A DNA stretch of 64,000 nucleotides from Chaenocephalus aceratus (Eukaryota > Chordata > Actinopteri > Perciformes > Channichthyidae). The translations under genes were made by a program, and so were the position numbers. Where the stretch lies: assembly GCA_023974075.1 (NCBI GenBank), contig CM043808.1, forward strand, positions 25,690,448-25,754,447, in the 5' to 3' direction. Every line of letters begins with the position of its first letter. The first letter of the stretch is position 1. The notes beneath the pieces are model-generated. The model was not told the origin of the DNA, made no database searches, and was given only the letters and a program-made list of their open reading frames with translations. Below are positions 37,183 to 49,000 of the stretch, in pieces.

Positions 37183-37760
37183 ATGAGGAGCATTTGATCC
37201 TAACAACACTGAGGGTCCTTCCCTCCGTCATCCTGTCATCAGGAGACACACCGGCGGCTGCTGCAGTGACATTCAGCTCCTTCTCTCCACAGCTGGATGT
37301 TTTAGTGCTCGCTGACTCGAGGGACGCTGCCTCCACCATTCACCACTGCTTTCACGAGGAAGCAGGCCTCAAAGCGTGACACTGAAGACCTTGGAGAGTG
37401 CTGCCCGTGAAATAGTTCATTGCAGGTGTCCGTGCAGGCCGGAACATTGGAGCCTCTGCAGCGGACACAAAAGTCCCTCTGGAGACTAATGTGTCTGTGT
37501 AATGTGGGTGACCTCAGGAGGAGCTGTACTGAGGAGCCTCAGTGCATGGCGATGTCACTGCTTCTGGATCTGTGCACCACGCTGAGCAACAGCCACCGTG
37601 GATCCTGACTGTTGGCCCTTTGGTAGGTGAAGCTTCGTGCAAATGTAATCCCATTTTCCAGATCACTTCCCGCTGTTTTTCACCCTCAGCTGCCATTGGC
37701 TGCCCGGAGCGTGAGGCCTTCCTGCAGACCCTCCACACATGACTCCAGATGCTTTTGAAA
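37183..37760 (+). other. GC-richer segment with two open stretches, unidentified
   Basis: Higher GC than its flanks. On the + strand two acceptor-like sites (CTTCTCTCCACAG near 37292, TTCATTGCAG near 37425) each precede an open stretch that runs to a stop (37380 and 37608). I recognise no protein family, and donors are not convincing. It could be a decayed gene, an exon pair, or chance. Confidence 0.2.
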
Positions 37761-37915
37761 TGTAAATGGCTGATGTAATGCAACTTGACCGTCTCAAATA
37801 AACTTTTCCAGGATATTCCGTAAATGACTCGGGCAAGCATCCAAAAGGACGTGGACGTGTGCAGAAATCCCCTTTTCTTTAAGACACTTGAAACACAAAG
37901 GTTATTGTTGCATTG

Positions 37916-38353
37916 TTAAAGAGGCCCTTTTATGCTTTTGGGGTTTTCCCTTTCCTGTGGTGTGTTATGGCTTTTGAACATGTAAATGGTCTGCAAAAGC
38001 TGAAATCCCAAAGTTCCCCCCAGAGGGAGTTGGAAACGCCTCCATTGGACTCCTTGGTTTGCTTCCGTAACTTATTGACATCTCTATGCAACACTCACGC
38101 TTCTATTGGCTAGCGCTACCACACATTGTACGTGATAGTCAATGTTGGGGACATCTCTAAACGGTTGACCAATCACAACAGAGTCTGCAAGCTAACCAAT
38201 CAGAGCAGACATGGGCTCTGGTTTCAGACAGAGGGTAAAATAAGGTGCTGCATCACAGGCAGTACGAACAAATAAACACATTTTATGGAAACACGTCACA
38301 GTCGAGACAAAAATACAATAATTAACCTGAAAATGTGCATTATAGGGCCCTTT
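37916..38353 (+). mobile_element. MITE family B copy 3
   Basis: Left end TTAA then AGAGGCCCTTTTATGC; right end GCATTATAGGGCCCT then TTGA, a slightly decayed TTAA. It matches the copies at 16031-16482 and 17257-17632 through GGTCTGCAAAAGCT and CTTCTATTGGCTAGCGC. Confidence 0.85.
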
Positions 38354-38404
38354 GAACATGTGCCCTATCTAGCTTTAACTACATGTATAGTGAGTACTCG
38401 ACAG

Positions 38405-39165
38405 CAGTGGTTCTCAACTGGTCAGGCCTCGGGACCCACTTTTTACTTTGTCAATAAATCGCGACCCAACATTTCGAACCACAATCTATTCTACAAAAAA
38501 TGGTACTGTAATATATACGCTTTTCAGCAAACATTATGAATGAAAGTGAAGTAGCCTACAGCGCATATATCCCTTATATCCCTTCACAGAACTAAAGTAT
38601 GCTTTAAAAAAAGGTTTAATGAGATGATGAAATCTAAGCTGAATGTAACATAAAAAGGCCCACATGCTGAAAACCCAACCCCAGAAGGGGGGTCTGGGGG
38701 GATTCTCCCCCAGGAGATTTTTAGAAATACTTACATATAAACTACGCATTCTGGTACACTCTGAGAAGAAAATAAATAAATCTATTTATACCCGACATAT
38801 TAATAATATTTTATGCCATTGTTTGTTTTTCACTTAGTTCTGACAGCTTGCTGCTCCTCACAGAGAGAGGAGCAAAGAGGAGATAGTCTGTGTGAATTAC
38901 TTTAAATTGTGGGTAAGGGTCGACATCAGCAAAGATGTTTTATTGAGAAGATGATCACTACAACAGAAGTTTTCAAAACCGTGTATGGTCTCCGGTACTT
39001 CCAGTCCAACGCCTGCTGCATGTCCAGCGTTAGAAAACCGGGCCTTCAAAATAAAAGTTTGACTTTTTCTACAAAAAAGAATAAAAAGAAGTTTCAACTT
39101 TCTTTTCTTCACTCACACATCCGCGACCCACTTTTGGGTCGCGACCCACCAGTTGAGAACCACTG
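38405..39165. mobile_element. hAT MITE with CAGTGGTTCTCAACTGG termini
   Basis: Left end CAGTGGTTCTCAACTGG and right end CCAGTTGAGAACCACTG are perfect inverted repeats. The flanks are CTCGACAG (38397-38404) and CTCTAAAG (39166-39173), an 8-base duplication with two differences. Subterminal GCGACCCA motifs are also paired. No transposase is encoded. The two duplication mismatches imply an older insertion than the element at 19281. Confidence 0.93.
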
Positions 39166-39442
39166 CTCTAAAGACTATTTTTTATGAACACAAAGCATGA
39201 CAAAACTCCACATCTACAACAACAAAAACGCTCCTCACATATTAATGCAGGTGATGACAAATACTATATGGTGTATTACTCACTGACAGTACAAAGAAGG
39301 TCTTCACTTTTGTTACTTAAAGTACAAACAATAATGTATTTTTCACTCCCTTTACTGAATGCTGCTTCATTAAAACCTTTGTATTCCTCTCATGGCTCGA
39401 GCGGCCCCCTAGGTCCAATATCTGACCACACCTCCACATTTA

Positions 39443-39726
39443 TCATTTCTCCAGGAAGTCACACACAGATGTGCAGTGGGCTTGGTCCTTACAGGAAACG
39501 CTGATAATCTCGTTGTGGTGGATGCAGCAGTGACAGTCAGGAGAGCTCTGCAGTCTTTCGCTGAGAGTTCCCACTTCCCACAGACACCAAGCGTCACGTC
39601 TGAAATCAGAGCTCTGTAATGTAAACCAGACTTTCAACAGCTGGTGAGCGACATACAGTTAAACAACGAGCCCAGGACGGAGCAAACACAGGCTCTAGTT
39701 ACCTGAAGACCATCCTCAGCTTGTAA
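39443..39726 (-). CDS. candidate terminal exons of an unidentified small gene
   Basis: On the minus strand a TTCTCTTTCAG acceptor precedes a 24-base segment (39703-39726, LQAEDGLQ) that ends in CAG and a GTAACT donor. About 90 bases later TTTACATTACAG opens a 57-codon frame (39443-39613) ending in TGA. The two pieces join in phase. The predicted tail is cysteine-rich (SSDFRRDAWCLWEVG..., then PDCHCCIHHN and CKDQAHCTSVCDFLEK). I do not recognise the family, and no upstream exon was found before the lpgat1 3' UTR. A frame this short can occur by chance. Confidence 0.25.
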
Positions 39727-40447
39727 CTGAAAGAGAACATTTTAACGTTGACATTTGAGATTATTTAATGCATCATCAGTGACACGTTATGTTTCCCTTT
39801 GTAATTCCTACACGAAGAATCGCTGGAGAGTTTGATATTAAAGGGACATGCTCATTGGTTTCTTGCAGAGCTCAAGTTATGGGATGATTGCTACGACTCC
39901 CGGTTTGTTAAATATAAAGCAACCATTTTAGACAAAATATATCCCTTCAATAATTATCCAAAAATACTTAATCAACATTGAGTGTTAACTTTTCATTATG
40001 TGATTTGATCATAGTAAATACAACATTGAATTCATTGTAAATGTATTGATTGTCTATGGTACATTTTAATTTAAAAAAGTTGACCATATTTCAGTGGATT
40101 TGTATTTGAGTTTCAGGAATATATTAAGACTCTTAAATACAAACAAATGTAGTTAAATGTATTTTTTCAAATTATAGTTTTTCTGTAGCATTATGCAAAG
40201 TACATGTCTGGAATATTTATATAATTAAATGTTTAATCAGTAAAGATAAATAAGCAGAGTTCCCAAAACGTCAAACTAATTATTTCTTTAGCTCCAGGGT
40301 GTTCGTAAATGAAAAGCTGTGGCTGTGGAGGAACCGAACAGCAAAGGAACAACACTTTAACATTTACTGTGATGCAACACTGTTAATGTTATATGGAATA
40401 AAACGTGTCAAAAGAAAAACCTTACACTGTGAGGATCTTTATGATGT
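39727..40447. other. no gene seen
   Basis: AT-rich sequence just beyond the inferred lpgat1 poly(A) site. Nothing recognised. Confidence 0.45.
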
Positions 40448-40453
40448 TTTATT
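40448..40453 (-). terminator. lpgat1: candidate lpgat1 poly(A) signal
   Basis: AATAAA on the minus strand, followed after about 20 bases by CACAGTGTAAGG and then a T-rich stretch, a good cleavage-site context. It implies a 3' UTR of about 2.6 kb; mammalian LPGAT1 also has a long 3' UTR. Confidence 0.5.
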
Positions 40454-43042
40454 CCAGCACAAGTCTGTTGTGTTGTAAAATGGCTGTGTAGCTAGGAATT
40501 AAAGGAGAAGTACAAAATGGTAAATTACAGACAGCTCTAGAATAATGTTTAAATCCCTATTGTGTTTATTTCCTAAAACCACATCAAGGAAAAACATTAT
40601 TTCCCTGCCTTCTTTGGAAACATGGTCAGATAATACAAAAATAAAATAAAAAGCTGGAGAAAAAAAAAAGGAAGAAGGATGAAGCTTAATTTCAAGTCAC
40701 TCACACACTGGAGGGGAATCTGAAAGGGCCGCGAATGAATCACATCACCAGCCTGATTTAAACGTGTTCCCTACCCGGTCAGGTAGCCCTTTTTTTGTAT
40801 TTCACTCAGTTTCTAGCAACAGTGGCACACAGGGAGGGCAGTAAAATACTCAAATGCACCATTTATGCATTAGTTTATGACAACAATAATTGCTGCTCCT
40901 CCATCATTTTCCTAATCGAAGCAATTACATAAAATCAACTTTAAACATTAGGTACATTCGAGAGAAAAGCTGCGTCATTGCAGGCCCTGCCAGAGCTCCC
41001 CTCACAAGTGAAGAGTGATCCCTTCTCCACTCCAAGTTATAGCTCGACATCACTTTTTTTTTGTTTACAAATGTTTGTCACAAGGGAGTGTGAGGAAACA
41101 GCATTATCTGGGATTGTGGTCGACCTGGACATCAGGTAAGGCTTGATAGTCGAGGTTTTCCCACTAAATCCTGATTTGAAATGTACAATGGTACAAATTT
41201 GAAAGTGGGCCCATGTGTCACTGTGCAAACGTTGTGTCAGCCAGCACACGGACGTACAGTAGCTCTAGTGTCTGAAGCACACAACAACTTCCAGGTCAAA
41301 CATTTTAAAATGAAATAAAAACAAAGAAAAAAGGTTAACACTGAAAAGTGAAGGGAAAATCCTCGCTTTTTTTTTTTTTTTTTTTTAAAACATTCATGAT
41401 ATTTTAAACAAAAAATTCTCTGAAATAATCACGGACCAAAAGAGAGAAAGAAACGCTGCCGTCATTTCCAACAATTAAAACTCTTCCTCACCTTTGTTAT
41501 GTACAAGATTTAAACATACCATGACATGAGGACGACAGTTTCATGTAATTTAAAATGAAATCTAATTCGACCACTCGTGGTGAAATCGCCGCCGCACTCT
41601 GACGTCACAGAGCAACACGACATAATTCATATATATCAAAAGAGGGGGGGAGGGAAGACAACCACACACACTCACTTAGGCAGGTTATGCTGTAAATGTA
41701 CAGTAATGACACCTATAGTTCTGTAAGCCAAAATCTCTATTTTAGAATGCTGAACATTAGGGTAGCTTTCTATAAAAATCATATTTTTCCCCCCATGTCT
41801 TTTCCCCACCCGACGACACTAAGCATATGGCTTAAATATTTGTAAAACTATGTAGTCCAATGGGGGATTAGAGTCTCTGCCTTCTCAGTCTGGCTCGCTG
41901 AGATGATCCTTCAAGGATACTCTGCTGTGTGTAGCTGCACATGGCTGTGTGTGCATGTGTGTGTATGCATGTCGGAAAGCAGAAGGGAATCCACAAGGAG
42001 GGAGGTACTTTTTAGTTGATCAGACTGCAATTTCTTGCCCTGCGTGCCAACCTTTTTTTCTGCTGTGCAATAAAATGAGCACTACGGCACTGTCTCCTCT
42101 TCCTCCCTTTAACGTCTGACACAGAAACGATCCCTAAAACAAGCGCCGCATCTTAGCCACCGTTCCCACTTAGGCTCTCAGCAGGGCTGCCAGTGTAAAC
42201 ATTATCCCCCTTTTCTCACAATACTGCCTCGATAGACAGGCGACAAACAGGAACACAGAAAGTCAACAAAAAGACATCAACAACAAAATACAATGGCCGT
42301 CGTTTTTTGGAGATATGCAGGCTAGGGGAAGAAAACAAAAAGAAAATGAAAAACATTGACAGCTACCACGCAGGAACATTTCCTGGGACAGGGAGCCGTT
42401 AGGGCAGTATGGATCCTTAGTGCAATGAAGCCAGAGGAGCGGCAGCCTCAGCGTCCACAGCCGCTCGCTCTGGAAGGTGTCAGCGGGCTGAAAGAGAGGT
42501 CCAGTGGGCTTCATCAACTCTCGCCAGGAAGAAGATTAAGGGCAGACATTATGCTTCTAGTCACATACATCCAGTCACACACACACATGTTCATACATAC
42601 TTTATACTCTGTAAAACTACAACGGCTAAAGCCTAGAGGGGAAGAGAGAGTTCGGTCCAGAGCGTCCTCCGGAGGAGTCCTGAGCCTCATTTTTCGTTCA
42701 CTTCCAATACAAAGTTATGTCAGTGTGAGCGCCTACATGTATGAGGACGTGTAAACATCAAAATGTGAGTCGTGACGAGTGCGAGAGATTATTCTGCTAG
42801 GCCGTTGGAGCGAGTGTGTGGTTTTAGGTTTGTGTGCAAGTTAACTATGCCTATGACCAGTTCCTTATTGTATCTGTTTTCTGTGTGTTCCTCATGTTTT
42901 TTTTGTTTTCCTATTAAGTCTCTCCACCGTTGTAAATGTACATTCATCCATCGTAGGGGGCAAGTGTGACGCTGGGCCACACACCAACTGATCCTGAGGC
43001 TCTTCCAGCGGTCCAATAAAGACTCTCGCCTCATCAGCGCGC
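40454..43042 (-). other. lpgat1: probable lpgat1 3' UTR
   Basis: Sequence directly downstream of the lpgat1 stop codon, free of recognisable transposons. It includes a T-rich tract at 41369-41386. A TGACGTCA motif at about 41601 is noted without inferred function. Confidence 0.5.
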
Positions 43043-46000
43043 TCAAAATAAACAGCAGTAGAGGTACTGGAGGACGCTGTACCACGCGTAGCCCGAGGCG
43101 AACGCAATCGACTGGACAACGCACAGCCACACGGGGTCGAGGATCATCGGCCGGGACGCTGCCTCCTTCTGTCTGTCTTGAGGGGGGAATGATCCTGTGG
43201 GGGACAGAAATACAGACCAGTCACTTTTGTGCTCCTTTTTATTTTTCAGAAGATTTAAACCAAGATGTTGTGATTTTTGGGTCAAACTGAAATCATCATG
43301 GAACTTTTTGCATACCATTTCCAAGCACAGAAACGTATACAACACACGACAGGAAACAAAGAAGCCTTTAAAAGTGTAATTACACCTGTTAGAGCTTCCA
43401 CTTATCCACCTACAACAAGCGGAGTTGAGTACAAAGTAGTGTCAAATGGATGGATCCTGCTAAATGTTGTAAATGAGGGTTTCTAAATTCCTAATGGTGT
43501 AAGTAGGAGGCATTATATGATGCCAGCGCTGTATCACGGATGTTGACAGTCTGTCTCCTAGCAACAGTGGTCCTCAACTGTCAGTCAAACGTTGCTAAGG
43601 GAAACGCCCACTCAGAGGAGTACAGCTCGGACAAATATGTGTTCATAAAATACGCTTTTGAAAAACATGTGCGCCACAGCTGCAGCATATATCTAGTATA
43701 TTTCATATATGTTTATACTGAAGGATGGAGGAACAGACCTTTGGCGTAGAAGTGGTTCAGCAGCTCTTCCTTCTCCACAAACTTCTGATACAGCCAGTCA
43801 GTCAGGGCCTCTGCCTCCACAGGAACCTCTTTTATTGGGTACATCCTGCAGGCGAAGGGAGACAGGCAGACAGGGGGTGAGATGAAACTCAGAAAAGGAT
43901 CACTGAAGTCTCTCTCAGCACAAACGCTCTGCATTGATCGTGGAAGCTGTGGTCCCTGAGCGCAGACGCCTGTCAGACTATTACAGTGTGTGTGTGCTGC
44001 TGTAGCGGCAGCTTGTTTTGGGGATTAACTAACCGGCCGCCTCATCAGAGAGAGAGACAGGAGTGCTGAGGGGAGCCTGACAGGAGACGCTTTGCTAACA
44101 AATGTGTGGGAGGAGACACAGGAAAAGTACAAATCAATGTTGCCACCAAGACTTAGAGAGGCAGCACTATTAGATTCTGCCAACCATGGAACACTCTTTC
44201 ATCTGTGTGGGGGACAGGGAGCGATTAGTTGGCTGTGAGTAATAATTATTTAAATATATAGATATTATACTGTTAAGTTTTTAGATAAACCAAAGAATTT
44301 CAGCAAACAGTAAAACTGCCCATGGTGAATCCTTACTTTCACAGAACATTCAGTTTGAAAATGTTGGTTTAACAAAGTCAAATGTTGAGAAAAAAAAGCA
44401 TGATACATCCCTTAATAAAACAATTCAGAAACGATATTGGGAAGACACTTCAAACCACTAAGAATATTTACAAAAAGCCTTTCAAGCCAAACGCATAACT
44501 GTGCTAAAGTAGGATGAATATGTGGTTCTGTTTACTTGCTATACCCTGATGAAGACAATATAATCTGATAGTAAATCATGGATTAAGCTCACAGGCGTCT
44601 GTAACTCGCTGTTTGTGCACGCTCAAAAAAAGGTATACATGTTTCTGCCCCCCCAAAACATCAGTCAGAGAATTCTTGACTTAAAAATGTACTTTGATGC
44701 CAATCTATTTAATGTCAAAACTGACTAATTGTTTCGTCTTTATTCATTCGCCTGACTAACATCTAGTTGTCAATCTCCACTAGCTCCTTTAACTCTCAGA
44801 TTAGCCACCTCCTGGCTGCCACACATAACAAACAGGTTGTAATAAGCAGTGCAGGCCCGCTGTAAAGAGAGTGCTGGTGAGGAGTGTAACCAGAAGGGGT
44901 CCCCAGCAGGCTGCGCTGAAAACACTCTGCTCACCTTCAGACAGAGGTTACCGTGTCCTCCCTCAGACCAGCGTTTCCTGCACTTAACATTTGCTCAATA
45001 TTCCCGACTGGGCATTGTCCTTCGTAGAAGTACACATGTGCGTACGAGGAGAGCTTCTGTAAGAGGGAAGTAATAAGTGATACGGTATTGATTTCCTGAA
45101 GGCATTAATGTACTAAAAAAGCAATTTAAGGAAAAGACAGCAGCACTGTCAGGAGGATGTCTTGTGGTTTGAATCCAGCTTAAGGACAAAGACACCCCCT
45201 CGTTGTCCCCTCTGTTGTGGGTGAGAAAACATGACTTCATCGTAAGCCATAATACCCTGAGTTAAAATAGGTTTTTAAAAACAGGAAATAGTCAAGAGTT
45301 CTCCAACAGGGGTGATTGTTTTGAAGTGTTGCTTGAGTCTGGATACATTGTGAAATATGTGATTTTTGAAAGTGCTTTTATTCTGATAATTAGCAGAAAT
45401 AATGAGCGACTAAATCAATGAAATGTTCATCATGACACTTTTTCGGAAAACTGCCCAACAATCTTACCTGAAATGTTAGAATTTAGTTTTTTTATTCGTC
45501 TTATTTAATTATGGACTCTTGGACAGGTTGTCAGATGAAGCAACACAAGTCATCAAGGCTGGCTCTGAAGAATTATAATAATAATAATTCTGACATTTTA
45601 GAGACAAAATGATTCATCCAGAAAAGGTTCCTTCATAATGTAAAAAGAGTTGATTGCTGTGCTGATACATGTAATTAAAAGTTGAATCAAAAACATGTCC
45701 AAACGTGGTGTCCACATGACAAATGTAATGTTATGACATAACGTAGTAGATTTAGAAGTTGAACATACGCTGTTGCAGCCAATTTGCTTTGGGTTGTGCA
45801 CGGGGTTTGTCTATGTGTGTGTGAACTGCGTCATCATCCAGTCTGCGCACCTGGGAGCACGGGAGGTAATGAACCTAGATATGTGGGCACAGGTGATCAG
45901 CTGGGATGAGAGGCTAGAGAGGAAGCCACACGTTTTTCAACCGCGTTGACCGTGATTGTTTGTGTCTGAGCGTGTGCGTGATCGTTATGTTTTAAAACAA

Positions 46001-49000
46001 GATTTTAGATATGCGAGTCGTAAAAGAACTTTTTAACCGTGGACAAATTAATAAAAGCATTACCAATTACGTCATGGTGGACCTCATGGACAACACGCGT
46101 TAGGAACTCTGACTGCTAACCTCCATGAGTGGCCTTTTTTGATGAGCGATCGCCGCAACATACGCTTTAAATAAGGGCAGGAGCTGAGGGTTCAGCAGTG
46201 ACTTGTGTTTGTCCACATTTATCCACGGACTCTACTCATTATCCGGCAGTTCACTGTGTGTGCGTCGCTCTGTGGCGAGGCACAACAAGGTCCTGTTTCA
46301 GTGGAGACACTTTGATGTCCCTTGCAGCATCATAAACAGCATCATAAACTCCTGTTAAATCCAACATAAAAAATATTCAACTTTGTCATTACGTAGTACA
46401 GGTACCATGTAACGAAACGGTTCCTCTGCATTTCACCCATCCTAGTGTTAGGAGCAGTGGGCTGCCATTATGTACGGCGCCCGGGGAGCAGTGTAGGGAA
46501 CGGTGCCTTGCTCAGGGACACCTCGGTAGCACTTGGTCTTTGCCAAGCCAAGTCCCTATGGACTTCACCACCAGCGCCCACTGACTAAAATCCACCACTG
46601 TCTCTAAAAGGTCTGTAGTGGCTTCTTTAACATGGAGGTGAGCTGCTGTGGCCACCTGACCTGCTGATTTTAGGATAAAGAGATTGAGTTCACAATGATT
46701 CACCGACAGCCTCAGCCGATATCAGGTGTCTATGATGTTACCTTTAGTCACGAGCACTGATACATTCAGAGTAAGGCTGAGAAGAACAGTCAAATCAATG
46801 CCCCCTCATCATAAGACTGATAGAACACTATGGGACAGAAAATAGCAATAAACGCAAAGTGAAATCAAGTACCACAAGAACATAAAGCTGTTGTCCTGTA
46901 ACTAGTGGCGATGAATGCTCATTTCTTATTGGCTGCACATGAAGTTCCCATTTTTGGTTTTTAAAGGGGGGTTGTAAGACGTATTAAAGCAAAGTCAGTA
47001 TAGAGTTTAGAGAAATAGATTATTACAGAATATATTATTTGACGTCAGACAGCAAAGGCAAAAAACTAACCAACTGAGGCGGCGATGGACAAACAGTCTT
47101 TTTTCTGCAAGGTAAAATACAGTTTTCTTCAATGGCGTTTGGTGGATTTAAATCGTAGATTTGGCGTGTTGTGTTCTTTACTTCAGCTATCGAAAAAGAC
47201 GATGACGATGTTGAAAAGAGCATAGTTAACTTCATCAGTTTATTTGTTTAAATGGATGTCTGACAGCAAGGAAAATGATTGCAAATATTCTAAATATAGT
47301 GTACACTTACATCGATATTGATTATTAAGGTGTGTCTTGTCTTAGGTTGCTAAAATACATGTTGCTTTTGTCCCCCTCAGAGCGTACAGTACATTCCTCC
47401 GTCAATCTTACGCATACAACTTCACTTGTAACGGTGCGTTTTCCCTGAGAAGTGATTGGTGACGGCGGGGTTGTGGTCATTAAATAGTAAATGTATGAAT
47501 GATTAAATCTAACCCATGCAAGCCAACAGAGCGTTTCACACCTGCTGCAGAGAGGACGCCTGCCAGGGGCCCTCTCCTCGACTCTTAAAGGTAAACCGAT
47601 AGCTGTGTAATCCTGCCGGGCTTCGGTCACTTATCAGAAGCACTTAGTGACTCGGGGAGCATGTGGACTGGAGGCCACAACGCTTTCATGCAGCTGAAAT
47701 ATTCATGGAGGATTCCGAATCTTTGGGGTCCAGCTGAGGCTGGAGGAGGCGCTGCTCGTTTGGGTCTACAACATAAAGACATGCTGAGATCAGAGTTCTC
47801 GTTAGAATATTTTTTTGGCGGTCAAAATGTCCATTAAAGTTGAAACCTTCCGGACAAAAGGAGAAAAGTGCCGGTCAAAGGTCTTCTTTGTTGAGCTTTA
47901 AAACAAATTGATATGATATTAAACAAACTAATTATAGTAGATTAACTACATTATTCAAAAGTGTTCAGTAACTTACAATAACACGGGAATAATAAACGGA
48001 GCGCTCTCTCCTTCTCCTGAAAGCCCGTCAGTATCATGCAGCTCGCGGATCAGTAATGAGTGACCCGGCCGACAGTAAAACTAAACATATCTATAACTAG
48101 TTTAGGTAGTTTGAGAGGTAATTAAAATAGCTACGTGTGATATTCTAACCTGAAGTGTGTGTTTTGTCCGCTCACCGCTGCATGTGGTTATGCAGAGCTG
48201 CGTGTCGAGTCTCGACTCGTCAGCAGCAGCTGATCTCTCTCTCCCGTCAGATTAGACTTCACTCGCGTGTATGTCCATATCGATCAGATCCAGCTCGTTC
48301 TAGCTAATGATATGACTACCTGCCTATTAAAAGACACCTACACAATAAGTGTCGCTATGCAACCGGGTGAGGCCGCAAAGTATAGCGCAGCATTATGCAT
48401 TTGTTTACATGCCCACCGGAACCCCGAGGCATTACCAACAGATCAACGCACAATCAACCCATACAGGACATCTCTTTCTCCACATTAAGTGTTAGACATT
48501 ATAATTGACTATTCTTGTCTGTCACACACTCTTTTGTCTGTCACATAAGTGGCGCAAGTTGAGCAACTGATGTGGTATTGCGCTAAGGGGAAATTATTTT
48601 GACCAGAGATTTAGATTTGCTGGTCTTCCGCATATTTTACCGGTCATAGTCCGGTAATTACCGGCTAACGGGAAACCTGGCTGAGATAGCATGCAGTATC
48701 TCCCTGTATCATTGGTAATCAGCCAGGTTTGTTTGGAGAACGAATGTCCCATGACATGTAACTTCACACAGCCAAAGATCAACAGCATCTTGAAGTTCAC
48801 AGGGTTTATTTCCTGCCCTGAAATCCCCTCACATTTAAGCAGCTGCCTGGCTTGGTATTTTGAAACACTGAAACAATCATTGCTTTTTTATTTTTTAAAT
48901 GTTGCCAATTTATTTTGAATTCAATAGCTTTTAGTGTGACATTACAGCTGTTATCGTTTCGTTGTACCTGGTGCGATGACAATAAAGGAATTCTATTCTG

